Shown here piece by piece: positions 47,891 to 58,637 of a stretch of 64,000 nucleotides of DNA. Origin of the DNA: Sepiola atlantica (Eukaryota; Mollusca; Cephalopoda; Sepiida; Sepiolidae); NCBI GenBank assembly GCA_963556195.1, contig OY744517.1, positions 83,176,714-83,240,713 on the forward strand, in the 5' to 3' direction. The position numbers and the translations under genes were made by a program. Position 1 is the first letter of the stretch, and every line of letters begins with the position of its first letter. Below the pieces are notes generated by a model that ran no database searches, was not told the origin of the DNA, and saw only the letters and a list, made by a program, of their open reading frames with translations.

Positions 47891-48013
47891 AGATGCTGTT
47901 TGAAAAAAAGAGAGAGGGACGACAATTTTTGGATCATGAATGGCAGAAGTTCCCTGAACTTACTCCATCCATACCTACTTCTTGCAATCACACGAACACC
48001 TGCTCCATTGGAG
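47890..48013 (-). mobile_element. Inverted 5' piece of an RTE-like LINE end
   Basis: On minus it reads WSKFRELLPF, and its first 66 bp (47,947-48,012) are the inverted counterpart of 48,018-48,083. It belongs to the same LINE copy as the plus segment to its right, in the orientation expected from twin priming. Confidence 0.6.
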
Positions 48014-48555
48014 CACAGGGTGGAGCAGGTGCTAGTGTGATTGAAAGAATTAGGAGTTGATGGAGTAAGTTCAGAGAACCCCTACCATCTCTAACCAGCA
48101 GAGCATTACCACGAGAAGAGTCTATCAGGCATGTGTACGCAGTGTGATGATATATGGAAGTGAAACCTGGCCAGTGAGAGTTGAGTACATGCGTTGTATG
48201 GAAAGAAATATATGAGAATTATACGATGGGTGTGTAATGGGAGTTTTAAAAGACAGGCCTAGTTCTGCTGAGCTCAGAGGAAGATTAAATCTGGATAGTA
48301 TAAGATGTTTGCAGAAGAGTAGACTTCAATGATATGCCCATGTTAAAAGAATGGATGAAGGTTCTTGGGTTAGTAGGTGTAGAACAGTTGAGGTAGCAGG
48401 TTCTGTTCAAGGAAAACATGGGAGGAAGTGATAAAAATGGACCTGATGGAAAGAGGGATAAATGAAGACCTGGCAAAGATATGTTACTTTGGAAGTCAAT
48501 TTCTTAAAGCTGCCCGATGCATGTCAGCATGTAAAATGGATGTTAAACATATGAT
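48014..48555 (+). pseudogene. 3' end of an RTE-like LINE
   Basis: Plus frames carry SVMIYGSETWPVRVEYM, then SSAELRGRL-like and RLQ...HVKRMDEGSWVSRC-like stretches. The closing WEEVIKMDLMERGINEDLA, AARCMSACKMDVKH ends directly in ATGATGATGATG and a GA run. This YGSETWP...DLW...R.MPACKMDVK ending with a short microsatellite tail is typical of RTE-type LINE 3' ends in invertebrates. Frameshifts make it inactive, and the 5' part was lost or inverted. Confidence 0.75.
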
Positions 48556-48559
48556 GATG

Positions 48560-48626
<67 letters not shown>

Positions 48627-48630
48627 TAGA
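48556..48630. repeat. (GATG)/(GA)n/(GACA)n microsatellite
   Basis: Sequential atgatgatg, gagaga and cagacagaca runs form the tail of the LINE end at its left. Confidence 0.9.
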
Positions 48631-50177
48631 CAGAGATGGTGAATTGTGTCCATTCACAAGTATTTCAATTTTGTCCAATGTTGTTATTTTTAACTCCTTT
48701 CTAGCCATTATTAATCCGTTTTGTAGTTTAGATTACATTGAAGGAGTGGATGTCTGGGGAATTTTTACTTCCACTTATGGTCTGTTCCAGAGTGAGGGGA
48801 TCCAAGCTGACTCTGCCTGAAGAAGAAGGGTGGTCATAGAAAGACACATAGTGGGAAGGGCAAACATTTTCACATATAAGAAGTTCTATGTCCTGCCCGG
48901 CCCACGGCTCGGCACTCCTAGCAATAAAACCGGATGATAATCTTTCGACAGCTTCGGCATGTGTGGCAGAGATAGACAGAACATCTTTTTGCACAACTCT
49001 TCCTTTGTATCCACAATTGAGGTGTCATTGAGGCATTTCTATCAGCAACAGCTGACAAGCTATATAAAAAGGATACATTTTTTTCCACTTAACAGTCACT
49101 TTGAGCATTTCCCCACCATTGACGTCAGGTGATTTGGCGATCTTCCACGACAACGACGACCAATTGCCAGCAATAGATTTCAGATCCCCCCCCCCCCCCG
49201 GCCAGCACCAAGTGGCGGCCGTCAGTATCAGTACCTAAGTTAATAACCTTTTCCTCATCGCAAACACTGCTGTATGGATCATCATGATCAAAGTCTACAG
49301 ATAACAACTTTCGATCTACACAATGACTCGGCAACGATCGAAGAGATAGTAGCAGCAGTACAGAAAACTGTTATTTGGCGATGAACGTGATAGTAGCAGT
49401 AGCTGTGACAAACCAACATTCCTCAGTGAATCCAGATGACAGGAGACCTATCAACACGGCCAGGGTGAAATCATCATCATCGTCTCATACAGCGGCTGTC
49501 TTTCCTGACAAGTAACTGAGTCCTGTACTGCTGCAACTAGCATCATCATCATCATCATCATCATCTACAGCATGCTTCATCCTTATTCACTATGACTCAG
49601 CATCAGCAGCATCATATCTATAGTAGCTCTATTCATATTTACAATTAGCAGCAGCGATCCTGCCCACAGCAATATCATCACCATCATCTACTACAGTGGC
49701 TCTGTTCTTATCTACCACCACCACCACCATCAGCAGCACCACCACCACCAGCAGCAGCCCTATATGACTATCAGCAGTTTCTGATCCTGCCTGTAACAAC
49801 AGCATCATCGTCACCTACTCCAGCAGCTCTTTCGTAGAGACGTATTTATTTCTTATGAAATAAAAAATATACTTATCTCTGTTGCACACCCAATTATCTT
49901 CCGTTTGTTGTTATCACGTTAATCGCACCGTTTTTCTATTTTTTCTTCTTGTTGACGCGAGTGTCGATACACTAAACGACTCTCCGTCGTCATCTGTGCT
50001 ACTGCTCCTGCTACACTATCAATTTTTTATTTATTTATTTTTTTATTTGTACTTTTTCTTTCATATATATTTTTATACTCCAAAACGTTCAATACTATAA
50101 TTTGTCAAAGTGGAGCAAGTTTCAATAAAATCTTTATTTACATAAAATGTATGCAATAAAATAAAAAATAAAAATAA

Positions 50178-50179
<2 letters not shown>
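48631..50179. other. Spacer rich in CAT/CAC/CAG triplet words
   Basis: Short triplet runs such as catcatcatcatcatcatca at 49,541-49,565 and accaccaccaccaccat near 49,715 are frequent. A C12 run lies near 49,187. No gene or transposon end was recognised. Confidence 0.5.
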
Positions 50180-50221
<42 letters not shown>

Positions 50222-50225
<4 letters not shown>

Positions 50226-51250
50226 AATAAATGGTAATTTTATAAAATCACTCCCGTCTTCAATCGGCTGCTTTTTTTTTTGTGAAATCACTAATAAATA
50301 AAGGTGCTATAAAGAAAACCTTGATTTATCTAAGAAACTTTGGGGGTTGTTTATTAGACAAAAGGTTAAACCCATGTGGGGTCCCCCCGACCAAAGGTTG
50401 TGGGAGAGATGCCTCTATAGCAGCATCTCCTCTGCGTGCGTTCGGCCGGAAAACAGGAGAAAAAAAGAGAGCGAAAAGCGAGTGTGTGACATGTTTTATA
50501 GGGAGTCAAATCACGCTTGGTCAAGCTGCCCTGTTGGTCTCTGATTGGCTGGAACTTCAGCCAACGTGCTTTCATGAGATCCCCTCCTCTTCTCTATCTC
50601 AATCTCAGAGACGAAGAAGGGCTGAGCAAACAAAGAAAGAAAAGAAGTCGCAACAAATATCCCCTGGCCAGTAGTAGCGTCTGCTACAACCTCTTAACTA
50701 GGAAACTTTGGAACCCTATCACTAACCCTAAGTTTGTAGACGCGAGCGATTCTATAAAAATACTAAATAGATGACATTTAAATTTGTAGAGAAAATCCCC
50801 ACAAACTCATGGTGACAGATTTATAAGGTGCAAAAGTGGTGCATGTCCTTGTAGATTGAAACACACACACATTCGCACTCCGTCCATCCATGCATACAAT
50901 TTAATAATATAGAAATGGGGCTCAATGCTAAAACATATGCAACTAGGTCAGTTAAAAAAAGTATGAAATAATGCGAATAAAGGTTTGGAACTTTTAAGAG
51001 AACCAACAGAATGTGTTCTAGTATATTTACCTGCTCCCCCCACTACAGTAAAGTTAAATATAAGGTCAGTTTATAATTGGGAATCGAGATCGCCCCCCCC
51101 CACCCCGAAAAGAATTGAAGGAAAGAAAAAACAATTTAGATTGTAGAGCGAGATGATCAGTTTCGTATATAAATTTAACATAAAATGATCCCCATTTCCG
51201 AGCCATTCCAGTGTTTTAGACAGTTAACCTTTTTTTTTCTGAGATAAATC
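50222..51250. other. GC-richer unique block (50,340-50,720) with spacer
   Basis: The block from about 50,340 to 50,720 is distinctly less AT-rich than its flanks. It has a ctgattggctgg sequence resembling an inverted CCAAT box at 50,549-50,560 and a ggccggaa word. It could be a solo LTR or promoter of a transposon, but I found neither a repeat partner nor ends. Confidence 0.3.
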
Positions 51251-52040
51251 CTGTGCATGTTTGTTTTGTTTTTTTTGGGGGGGGGGGGGCATTTTTAGTT
51301 GTTTACGTGTGGTTTTACGAGGACTTTCCACTCGGACTTAGGGTTAATGGTACAATTAAAGGAGTCTTTCTTCCAGGAGGAAGGCATGCAGAAAGAGGGA
51401 GGGAGAGGCATTCAATCATATTCAAACTATCTCCCTTTTTCATATTTATTAGTACCAGCACTTATAGTTCAATCTTTGGGGCATACAATCAAGGACTCCG
51501 ACATAGGGTTAGCGGTAAGTAATTTTTGTTTCTTACTATTCAGCATGACCCCCCCCCCCCCTCGTACAGAATTTATGTCTCATAGCAAAAAGAAAAAAAA
51601 TTGGTTAATACCCTAAAAAGCTAGAATTGTCAAGAAATGGATATCATTTTACGTAAAATCTATATGTCAAACTGATCCACACTCTAAATTAAAAAAATAT
51701 TTTTTGTTTTTTTCTTTCTGACAAGTTTTTCAGGGTGTTCACACGTAATCGCCTAAAACTCATTGTGTTATTTACAAATTTACTAAATATTTAATAGATG
51801 TATTGAACTTTTAATTTTGGTTATAAAATTCATGAAAAGTTGATAAACCGGAGTTGGGGTGGGGTAAAAAAACAAAAAATAATAGCATGAAAACAATTGA
51901 ATAAAGTGTTAGCAAGTTCGTCATCATAGCATAAAGTGATGACGTATCACTTTTTTCACACTCTATTATCAGAGGCCCCTATAATATTAAGTTGAACGCT
52001 CTCATGACGTCACGCCGCCGGATAAAGTGTTAAAATTATA
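51251..52040. other. AT-rich spacer with poly-C and poly-G runs
   Basis: Runs of 9-10 G near 51,279 and of 10 C near 51,549 are the only structure seen. Confidence 0.4.
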
Positions 52041-52176
52041 TCTGTTTATTGGCCCAGCGGTTCTAGATGTAGGGATTTGAGTTGTAAAATACTCGGAATC
52101 CGGGGTTTCGAATCGCAATAGTCATATCTCTATGCTGATGAGTCCTGATAATAAAGGACGAAACGTATACGTACAT
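52041..52176 (+). mobile_element. tRNA-head plus hammerhead module, copy 2 (left part)
   Basis: The plus strand carries an A box TGGCCCAGCGG at 52,050-52,060, a perfect fit to TRGCNNAGYGG. A B box-like GGTTTCGAATC at 52,104-52,114 follows, then the hammerhead core. The arrangement and many words (tctagatgt(a/t)gggatttgag, ttgtaaaata) match the minus-strand copy at 32,553-32,760. A hAT element splits it; the end resumes at 53,620-53,648 and meets a (TA)n tract, as in copy 1. Confidence 0.75.
52127..52176 (+). ncRNA. Hammerhead ribozyme, type I, interrupted in stem I
   Basis: CTGATGA at 52,134-52,140, stem II GTCC/GGAC with a UGAUAAUAAA loop, GAA, helix III ACG/CGU with a UAUA loop and cleavage-site A, all on plus. 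Stem I would be UAUG (before the core) with CAUA. The hAT insertion separates this pairing: only CAU precedes the insertion on the left, and the intact CAUA is at 53,625-53,628. Confidence 0.8.
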
Positions 52177-53619
52177 TAGGGACCTCCAATTGGTTGTGAA
52201 CTATTTACCCCCCCCCTATATATAACACGATGTAACTTTAATTTAGATTAAGATTATCAACAAAACTTTTTTACCATTCAAAAGAGGATACATTAAATAA
52301 ACTGCTGATGATTTTTTAGAATTTTTTCCAGCATACGAAACTCATGAAAATGTGAAGTTAAAATGTTGTGTACTTTTTTTTACGTGATAAACTAACGTTC
52401 TTATGTATAAGCATTTATGTGCGCTGTGATAGGCACATTTTTAATAAATCTCGCATAAATCAAGTTATGGCCAGATCTTCACGAAATTTTCAATACTTAT
52501 TCATTATAGGACTAATTTATCTTTAAAATGCTGTTTTCCTAAAATATATTAGGGAAAATATTTTTTTTACGTGATTCCCCCCCCCCCCCCCCCTGTTTCA
52601 TTTTATGAAATATTGAACGAAATATATTGTCATCCGGCGATTTTTTTTCTTATATAAAACTAAACTCTTTTAAAAAACACATTGGATTAATTTTATTAAA
52701 TTTTACGTAAACTGTTTTAGTAAACTGGTCCGTGAATGCACAAATAAAAAGTGGAAATAAAAGCAATATTATTATGTTTTGAATTTTTTTTTACCTTTTC
52801 TCAATAAAATATACTGTGATTTATTGAAATGCAAAAAAAAAAAAAGTTTTACGAAATAATTTTTATTTTCAGAGACATTTATTCATTTGATCGTATTGAT
52901 CGAGTTTATCGGTTTTAAACATCATTTTTGAACATATTCGTGTTCGAAATTTTTCAAAATATTTTAATATAATATAGCCCGAAGTATTATGAATCGTAAA
53001 AGACAAAAGTTGTGGCGGATGTCATATTATGTACTTGGAAAAAACTACTTCATTTGCTAGAAGTAAGAAAATTTTTTTGCACTAACTGATTTTGCCGCAA
53101 CTATGGAACGCAATACTAGCCATAATTAACACGTCAATTTTTAAAGTGAAATTGTCCCACGCGCATGCGCATACATTTTTAGAGTAAAATTGGTGCACGC
53201 CGCACGCTAATTTGTAAACAGTAACACTAATAAGAAAAGTAATAATCTGTCTCAAGGAAGAAAAAAATGGTTAAAACAAACCGTTAATTTTGTTTACACC
53301 ATAGTAGTAAAGTAATTTGTTTCACTTCTGTTCATCCGTACATAGATAATATCTTGCCATGTCTCACGCGATATTTAGTAAACACTACCCCGTGTGTCGT
53401 AAAACAAGAAAATTTCGTAGTTTCATCGGACAATGAAGAAGGGTTTCTTTCAGAATTTGATAATGTAACCTTTAACTAAACTATTTTACTTTAAAACAAG
53501 TATAACTTTATTTGAGAGAGTTTTTTTTGCAATCGGTAAAGCAAAACGAATGTATGACTTCTTAACGTACACATGAAATAGTGACGTCACCGTTCTTCAC
53601 ATGCAATTGGAGGTCCCTA
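52177..53619. mobile_element. Non-autonomous hAT element, 1,443 bp
   Basis: The terminal inverted repeats are perfect over 16 bp: TAGGGACCTCCAATTG at 52,177-52,192 and its complement at 53,604-53,619. They are flanked by a perfect 8-bp target duplication ACGTACAT (52,169-52,176 and 53,620-53,627). An 8-bp duplication with TAGGG-type ends is characteristic of the hAT superfamily. The interior is AT-rich with C and T runs and shows no frame of useful length, so it depends on a transposase from elsewhere. The perfect ends suggest a fairly recent insertion. Confidence 0.92.
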
Positions 53620-53646
53620 ACGTACATAAATAATAAACAAAACAAA

Positions 53647-53648
<2 letters not shown>
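53620..53648 (+). mobile_element. tRNA-head plus hammerhead module, copy 2 (right part)
   Basis: After the second ACGTACAT, aaataataaacaaaacaaat continues just as copy 1 does on minus (agataataaacaaaaaac), and then a (TA)n run begins. Confidence 0.8.
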
Positions 53649-53730
<82 letters not shown>

Positions 53731-53737
<7 letters not shown>

Positions 53738-53792
53738 ATATTATCGGACACACAAAAAAAATCTTTTCGGACTTTTGAAAATTTTCAAAGTG

Positions 53793-53866
<74 letters not shown>

Positions 53867-53935
53867 CACTTTGAAAATGTTCAAACGTCCGAAAAGATTT
53901 TTTTTGTGTGTCCGATAATATTTTTTTTTTTTATG
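53731..53935. mobile_element. Fold-back element with a (TA)n centre
   Basis: Arms at about 53,736-53,797 and 53,865-53,930 are inverted copies (tattatcggacacacaaaaa; cttttcggac; caaagtgc) with few differences. The centre is a pure TA run of about 70 bp, itself self-complementary, so the whole unit of about 200 bp could form a hairpin or cruciform. A further (TA)n run precedes it from 53,649. Confidence 0.8.
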
Positions 53936-54859
53936 TAAAAATGTTTTTGGTATATAAAAAACCCAATAAAAATAAATTTTTGCTATTAACGATTAAATCA
54001 TTAAATTCAAGTGATATTCTAAAGTAAATTAGACTTCGATTTCTATTTCAAGACAAGAAATCAAATAAATTTAACCAAAATGTATGAATTATGCATAGAT
54101 ATTCCAACGACACGTATGCTACAACCAAGAATGACTCTCGCTTTTGAGTATAGATCAACCATTTTAAACTCATGCCCTTTCTGTCAAGACCACATCACTG
54201 ACTTTCTTCTTCTTCTTCTTCTTCTTCTTCTTCTTCTCTTCTTCTTCTTTTTAAGCTACTTTTGTGCATCGTAAAGCACTTCACTTGCCGATATGTGTCG
54301 CACTATTTTTGTTAACTGATTATAATTATTGGAGCAAATAGTGTGTCTGTTTGGTTAAAAAGTGAATAATCCGAAAATAAAATATTTAAATAGAATAGAA
54401 TAAGATAGAAGCTGACCAACTTTACTCCCACACTTTTTGATGGCCTTGTGCCTTATTTGTAAAATTTGTTAATAATTCAGTGTAGTAACTGTTCGGTCCT
54501 GGGTCAGATAGATAGAATAAGGAACCAACTAGATCATTTTTTAATTGACAAGGGAAATAATTCAAAATTATTTATCTAGAGTTACTTCCCGTAACTATTT
54601 ATGATTATCGAGTGATTTTATTAATGCTTTTTTACTCCATCTACATTGGAATTATGACGATTTACGTACATAAATTGTTATTTAATATCTTATGGGGAGC
54701 AGGTGTCGTCTAGCAAAACGTAGACATTTTGCGCCAATGGAAGGAACGCTCAGCTTTCTTTAAAACAAAACCAACACACTGTCACGAGGTCTTTTTTAGC
54801 TGCTTCCGTTCAACGCTATTTTAGTTACTTTTTTTAAATTTTTAAATTGTTTAAATCTT
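53936..54859. other. AT-rich spacer with (CTT)n at 54,203-54,250
   Basis: A CTT run of about 50 bp is the only clear structure. A ggtcctgggtcagatagata stretch at 54,494 resembles 61,659-61,670 (cgacccagga) only weakly. Confidence 0.4.
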
Positions 54860-55192
54860 CCTCCCACAGCGGTAAGATGTGACACAAGGTCGGGAAAGTG
54901 CGATTTGAAAAGCCAGCGCCTGAGAAAGTGAGCACTCTGGCCTACAAAAAATGCCTGGGCAACCCCGCCGGCATTTCCCAGTAGGGGCGCCCCAGGCAGT
55001 AAGCAATAAACTTACTCCTCCCCAAAGAGGGGAGGCGAAGTCTGGGAGGATGGACCTCCTAGAACTGCACAGGACAAACCCACAAACCGACGGAATCAAG
55101 ACCCGAAGGCCAAGACGACACCGGTCTATAGGGTGTAGTATCTATCGGAACAGATACTACACTGTGATCCCAGCCAAAAGGCCAAGAACTTT
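54860..55192 (-). mobile_element. Possible SINE with U2 snRNA-like head
   Basis: On minus, 55,190-55,140 reads CTTGGCCTTTTGGCTGGGAT and then CACAGTGTAGTATCTGTTC. This closely follows the 5' end of U2 snRNA (CTCGGCCTTTTGGCTAAGAT, then CAAGTGTAGTATCTGTTC). It then diverges into a perfect stem, TGTAGTATCT/AGATACTACA (55,134-55,161), and a roughly 250-bp GC-rich body ending in cgaccttgtgtcacatctta and AT-rich sequence. GC-rich body plus snRNA-like head is the layout of SINEU-type elements. I cannot rule out a U2 retropseudogene fused to other DNA. Confidence 0.55.
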
Positions 55193-55252
55193 TTTATTTT
55201 ATTTATTTCATCGCTATTTTTGCGTTCATTCGTTATTCTGAAATTTATGATG

Positions 55253-55882
<630 letters not shown>

Positions 55883-55886
<4 letters not shown>

Positions 55887-56095
55887 ATAGAAGAAATAAG
55901 AGTGATAAACATATACGAATGTCCAGATTTATTTCAAACTTCGATTCTTCAATGCAAGGTATATTCTGTAATACACTAATGTTTATTATTCTTTCCTTAA
56001 GCCAAGGCTTTTCAAAGATCGAAATCTTATCATCAGAGGAGATATACAGATAGATAAGTTGGCTATTTGAAAAAATATTATTAAAAATGGAGTTG

Positions 56096-56096
<1 letters not shown>
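55883..56096 (-). mobile_element. (TA)n-bounded module with hammerhead, copy B
   Basis: A 214-bp unit lies exactly between two long (TA)n runs. It carries a complete hammerhead on minus and no protein frame. See the ribozyme entry. Confidence 0.65.
55991..56044 (-). ncRNA. Hammerhead ribozyme, type I, second family
   Basis: On minus: UCCU (stem I), CTGATGA, stem II AAGAU/AUCUU with a UUCG loop (a U-U pair lies at its base), GAA, helix III AAGC/GCUU with a CUUG loop, cleavage-site A, then AGGA closing stem I with UCCU. All core positions fit the consensus. The sequence is unrelated outside the core to the 32,579 and 52,127 ribozymes, so at least two ribozyme families are present. Confidence 0.7.
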
Positions 56097-56159
<63 letters not shown>

Positions 56160-56168
<9 letters not shown>

Positions 56169-57214
56169 CTCTATTGTTCTTGTATGTTTGCAATCAGCTT
56201 TCAGCTTTCCGGTTTTCAACATCCGGTTGCGCATGCGTAAATAGCATCGTCTTCAATCTGTTTTTCCAATTCAGTTATTCTCTATTATGATTAACGAACG
56301 CATGAAATTTTTCATTCTGGAAATTTTTAAACAATTTCATTTAATTTCATCAAATAGTTTATTTGTTTTCTTCACGGCTAAAAACATTCAATGGGAGGAC
56401 TTCGTAAAGTCTGTCGCAGTTTCAAAAAAACTCCTCCCTTTTAAAAAACAAAAACAAACAAACAAAAAAACAACACTCATTATTAATATCAGCTATACTA
56501 GCGGTCGGTGAACGAAACCACCTCCCACTTTCCCTCTCATAGATTTCACCACTCCTACTCCCTCTGTTTTCGTTACGTACGCGAGAAAGCCTGCTGTCTC
56601 TCGGTGGCCACGGCTGTACCCCCTTCCTTTCTCAAATCGCCCTAACCAACCACTTATAATTCAGTAACTGTAATTTAAAAAAAAAACAATTATAATAAAC
56701 AGAACGACTCATAGAAATCTATTTATATTCTTTTTTCATTTTAATATACTTTCATAGAAATGCTTCTGTTATGTAAAAAAAACCTATTTTCTTTATGCCA
56801 CAAGTGTCACGCTCATACATGAATTCCATAGCTAATACAACAAACTGACCCAACGGGTCACGGGTGGTCTAGTATATATATATATAAGTCAGGTTCATAT
56901 TATATTCCAATAACCATGTTTTTATTTTATTATTTTTATTTTTATTTTTTCACATTTCCAAAAAAACATAACATATCTGTGAGATATATTTTTTACGGTT
57001 CGTTTCATTTGTCTTGTGCCAAACAACATTTTTATGTCAATATCGTCTCAACAACATTACAAAATCATCAGAAAAATTCACAAAGAGTAAAAAGTTCTTG
57101 GATTATATTTGCTCTGTTGTCACTAATTGACAATCATCGAGCTGAATCTTTTAAGGAGACTGCACTGAAAGTGCTAACATTCGTTTCTGCGCGTATGGCT
57201 TCACGCACGCATCC
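56160..57214. other. AT-rich spacer, no gene supported
   Basis: Only chance frames. A short ta run at 56,873-56,886 follows ggtcacgggtggtctag. Confidence 0.4.
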
Positions 57215-57222
57215 ATCTAAAT

Positions 57223-58629
57223 CAGGGGTTCTCAACCGAGGTCCACATGGACCCTGGGGGTCTACGTAATATTCCTTAGGGTCCACAGGCAAAATTAACA
57301 AATTGGGGGTCCACAGTGATATTTTGGTGGTCCATGGAGCAATTCCTCTTGAGAACGGTTATTACTAAAAATAAAATTTCTACTGTAATTTACACCATAT
57401 TGAAATAAGTAGAGAATATATATGAATGATTCTTTCTTTAATATTTCCTTTTGACCTATCTACTCACCCATCGGTCAGTGGCAAAAACAAACGAAGCTGA
57501 AAATCTCTTATCTTTTCTCAGGTAGCAGGCGGCGACCTTTGATATTTGTTTTTACAAAGGTCAAAGAGACCGCGCTTATCGAGGAAGAATTAACGGCCAA
57601 GCAGTTCGCATTGCACTTTAGGATTCTATTGTCTCATTCCTTACTAACACTCAACTTTGAGAACAACTACTTGCAACCAAATGTGATGTATTTTACTTAT
57701 CAGATATATTTGAAAAATTTAATTTACTTAATAAACAGCTCCGAGGGAAAGATTCTGATCTCATATCTAGTAAAGGTGCTATTACTGCTTTCCTGAGAAA
57801 ATTACAGTTGTACAAAAATAATATCAGGCGTCGTGCATTTGAACAGTTTCCTTGTTTGGCCTCGATTAGCAGCGATTTGCATGATGAAGACCTTGCATTA
57901 TATAGTGAATATTTGGAAAATATGCACAAAGATATGCGAACTCGGTTTAGTGACCTACTCATGATGGATATACCAACTTGGGTGACAATTCCTTTCGAAG
58001 TTAATGTTGCCGATATAGACATTTCTTTGCAGGAGCCCCTCATTGAATTACAAAGTGATGAAATAATGCGTGCAAAATTCAAAGATGGAAAGTATAATAT
58101 ATAGAAAACAACTGATATTGCTACAAAGTACCCATTACTCTGGGATAAAGCACAGCTCTACGTTATTGCTTTTCCATTATCTTACCTTGTTGAATCAGGA
58201 TTTAGTCGTGTTTCTCACTTGTTATCAAAAGTTCGCAATAGACTTGACATTGTGTAAAGAGGAGATCTTCGACCACCATTAACATCGATGGAACCAGATA
58301 TAAAGAAACTTGCTGAGCAGCATCAACCACAGATATCTCATTGAATAAATCTGCATTTATTTTAAAATAGTGTATTATGAATTGTTTAGCAGTGTGCATA
58401 AATACTCAATAGAATTTAATTGCAAAATAATTTATTTACATTACATTAGTTTTCCTTCAAAATAAAGCATAATCATTTACTATTTCTTTGATTATTGATA
58501 TAATCCCTTTACTTTTTATTAGTGAAAAATAGAATAAGCTTTTCTTTTGTCGAATAGCTATGAGAGGGTCCACCAAAAGAAAAATAAGGGAAAAGGGGTC
58601 CATGGGTAAAAAAAGGTTGAGAACCCCTG
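57223..58629 (+). mobile_element. Charlie-like hAT transposon, 1,407 bp, decayed
   Basis: Perfect 15-bp terminal inverted repeats CAGGGGTTCTCAACC (57,223-57,237) and its complement (58,615-58,629) are flanked by 8-bp duplications atctaaat (57,215-57,222) and atccaaat (58,630-58,637), one mismatch. The CAGGGGTTCTCAACC end is the form typical of Charlie-type hAT elements. Subterminal ggtcca(c/t) words recur at both ends. The interior holds a broken transposase. Confidence 0.9.
57539..58325 (+). pseudogene. hAT transposase remnant (ZBED5/SCAND3-like)
   Basis: Plus-strand pieces in several frames follow the C-terminal half of this transposase family. They include a FEKFNLLNKQLRGKDSDLIS stretch (57,708-57,767), RRRAFEQFPCLASISSDLHD, WVTIPFEVNVADID and LQEPLIELQSDEIMRAKF (57,808-58,090). 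ATKYPLLWDKAQLYVIAFP and the dimerisation box ESGFSRVSHLLSKVRNRLDI (58,194-58,253) follow, then a stop and MEPDIKKLAEQH. The DDE-bearing N-terminal part is missing. Frameshifts and stops make it inactive; the terminal repeats alone could still be recognised by a related transposase. Confidence 0.75.
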
Positions 58630-58637
58630 ATCCAAAT

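Noticed and set aside
48728..48994. 88-codon minus frame
   Set aside because: No motif and no splice or start context; it could be repeat debris.
50282..50774. 130-codon plus frame in the GC-richer block
   Set aside because: Three overlapping frames of similar length and no motif; composition effect.
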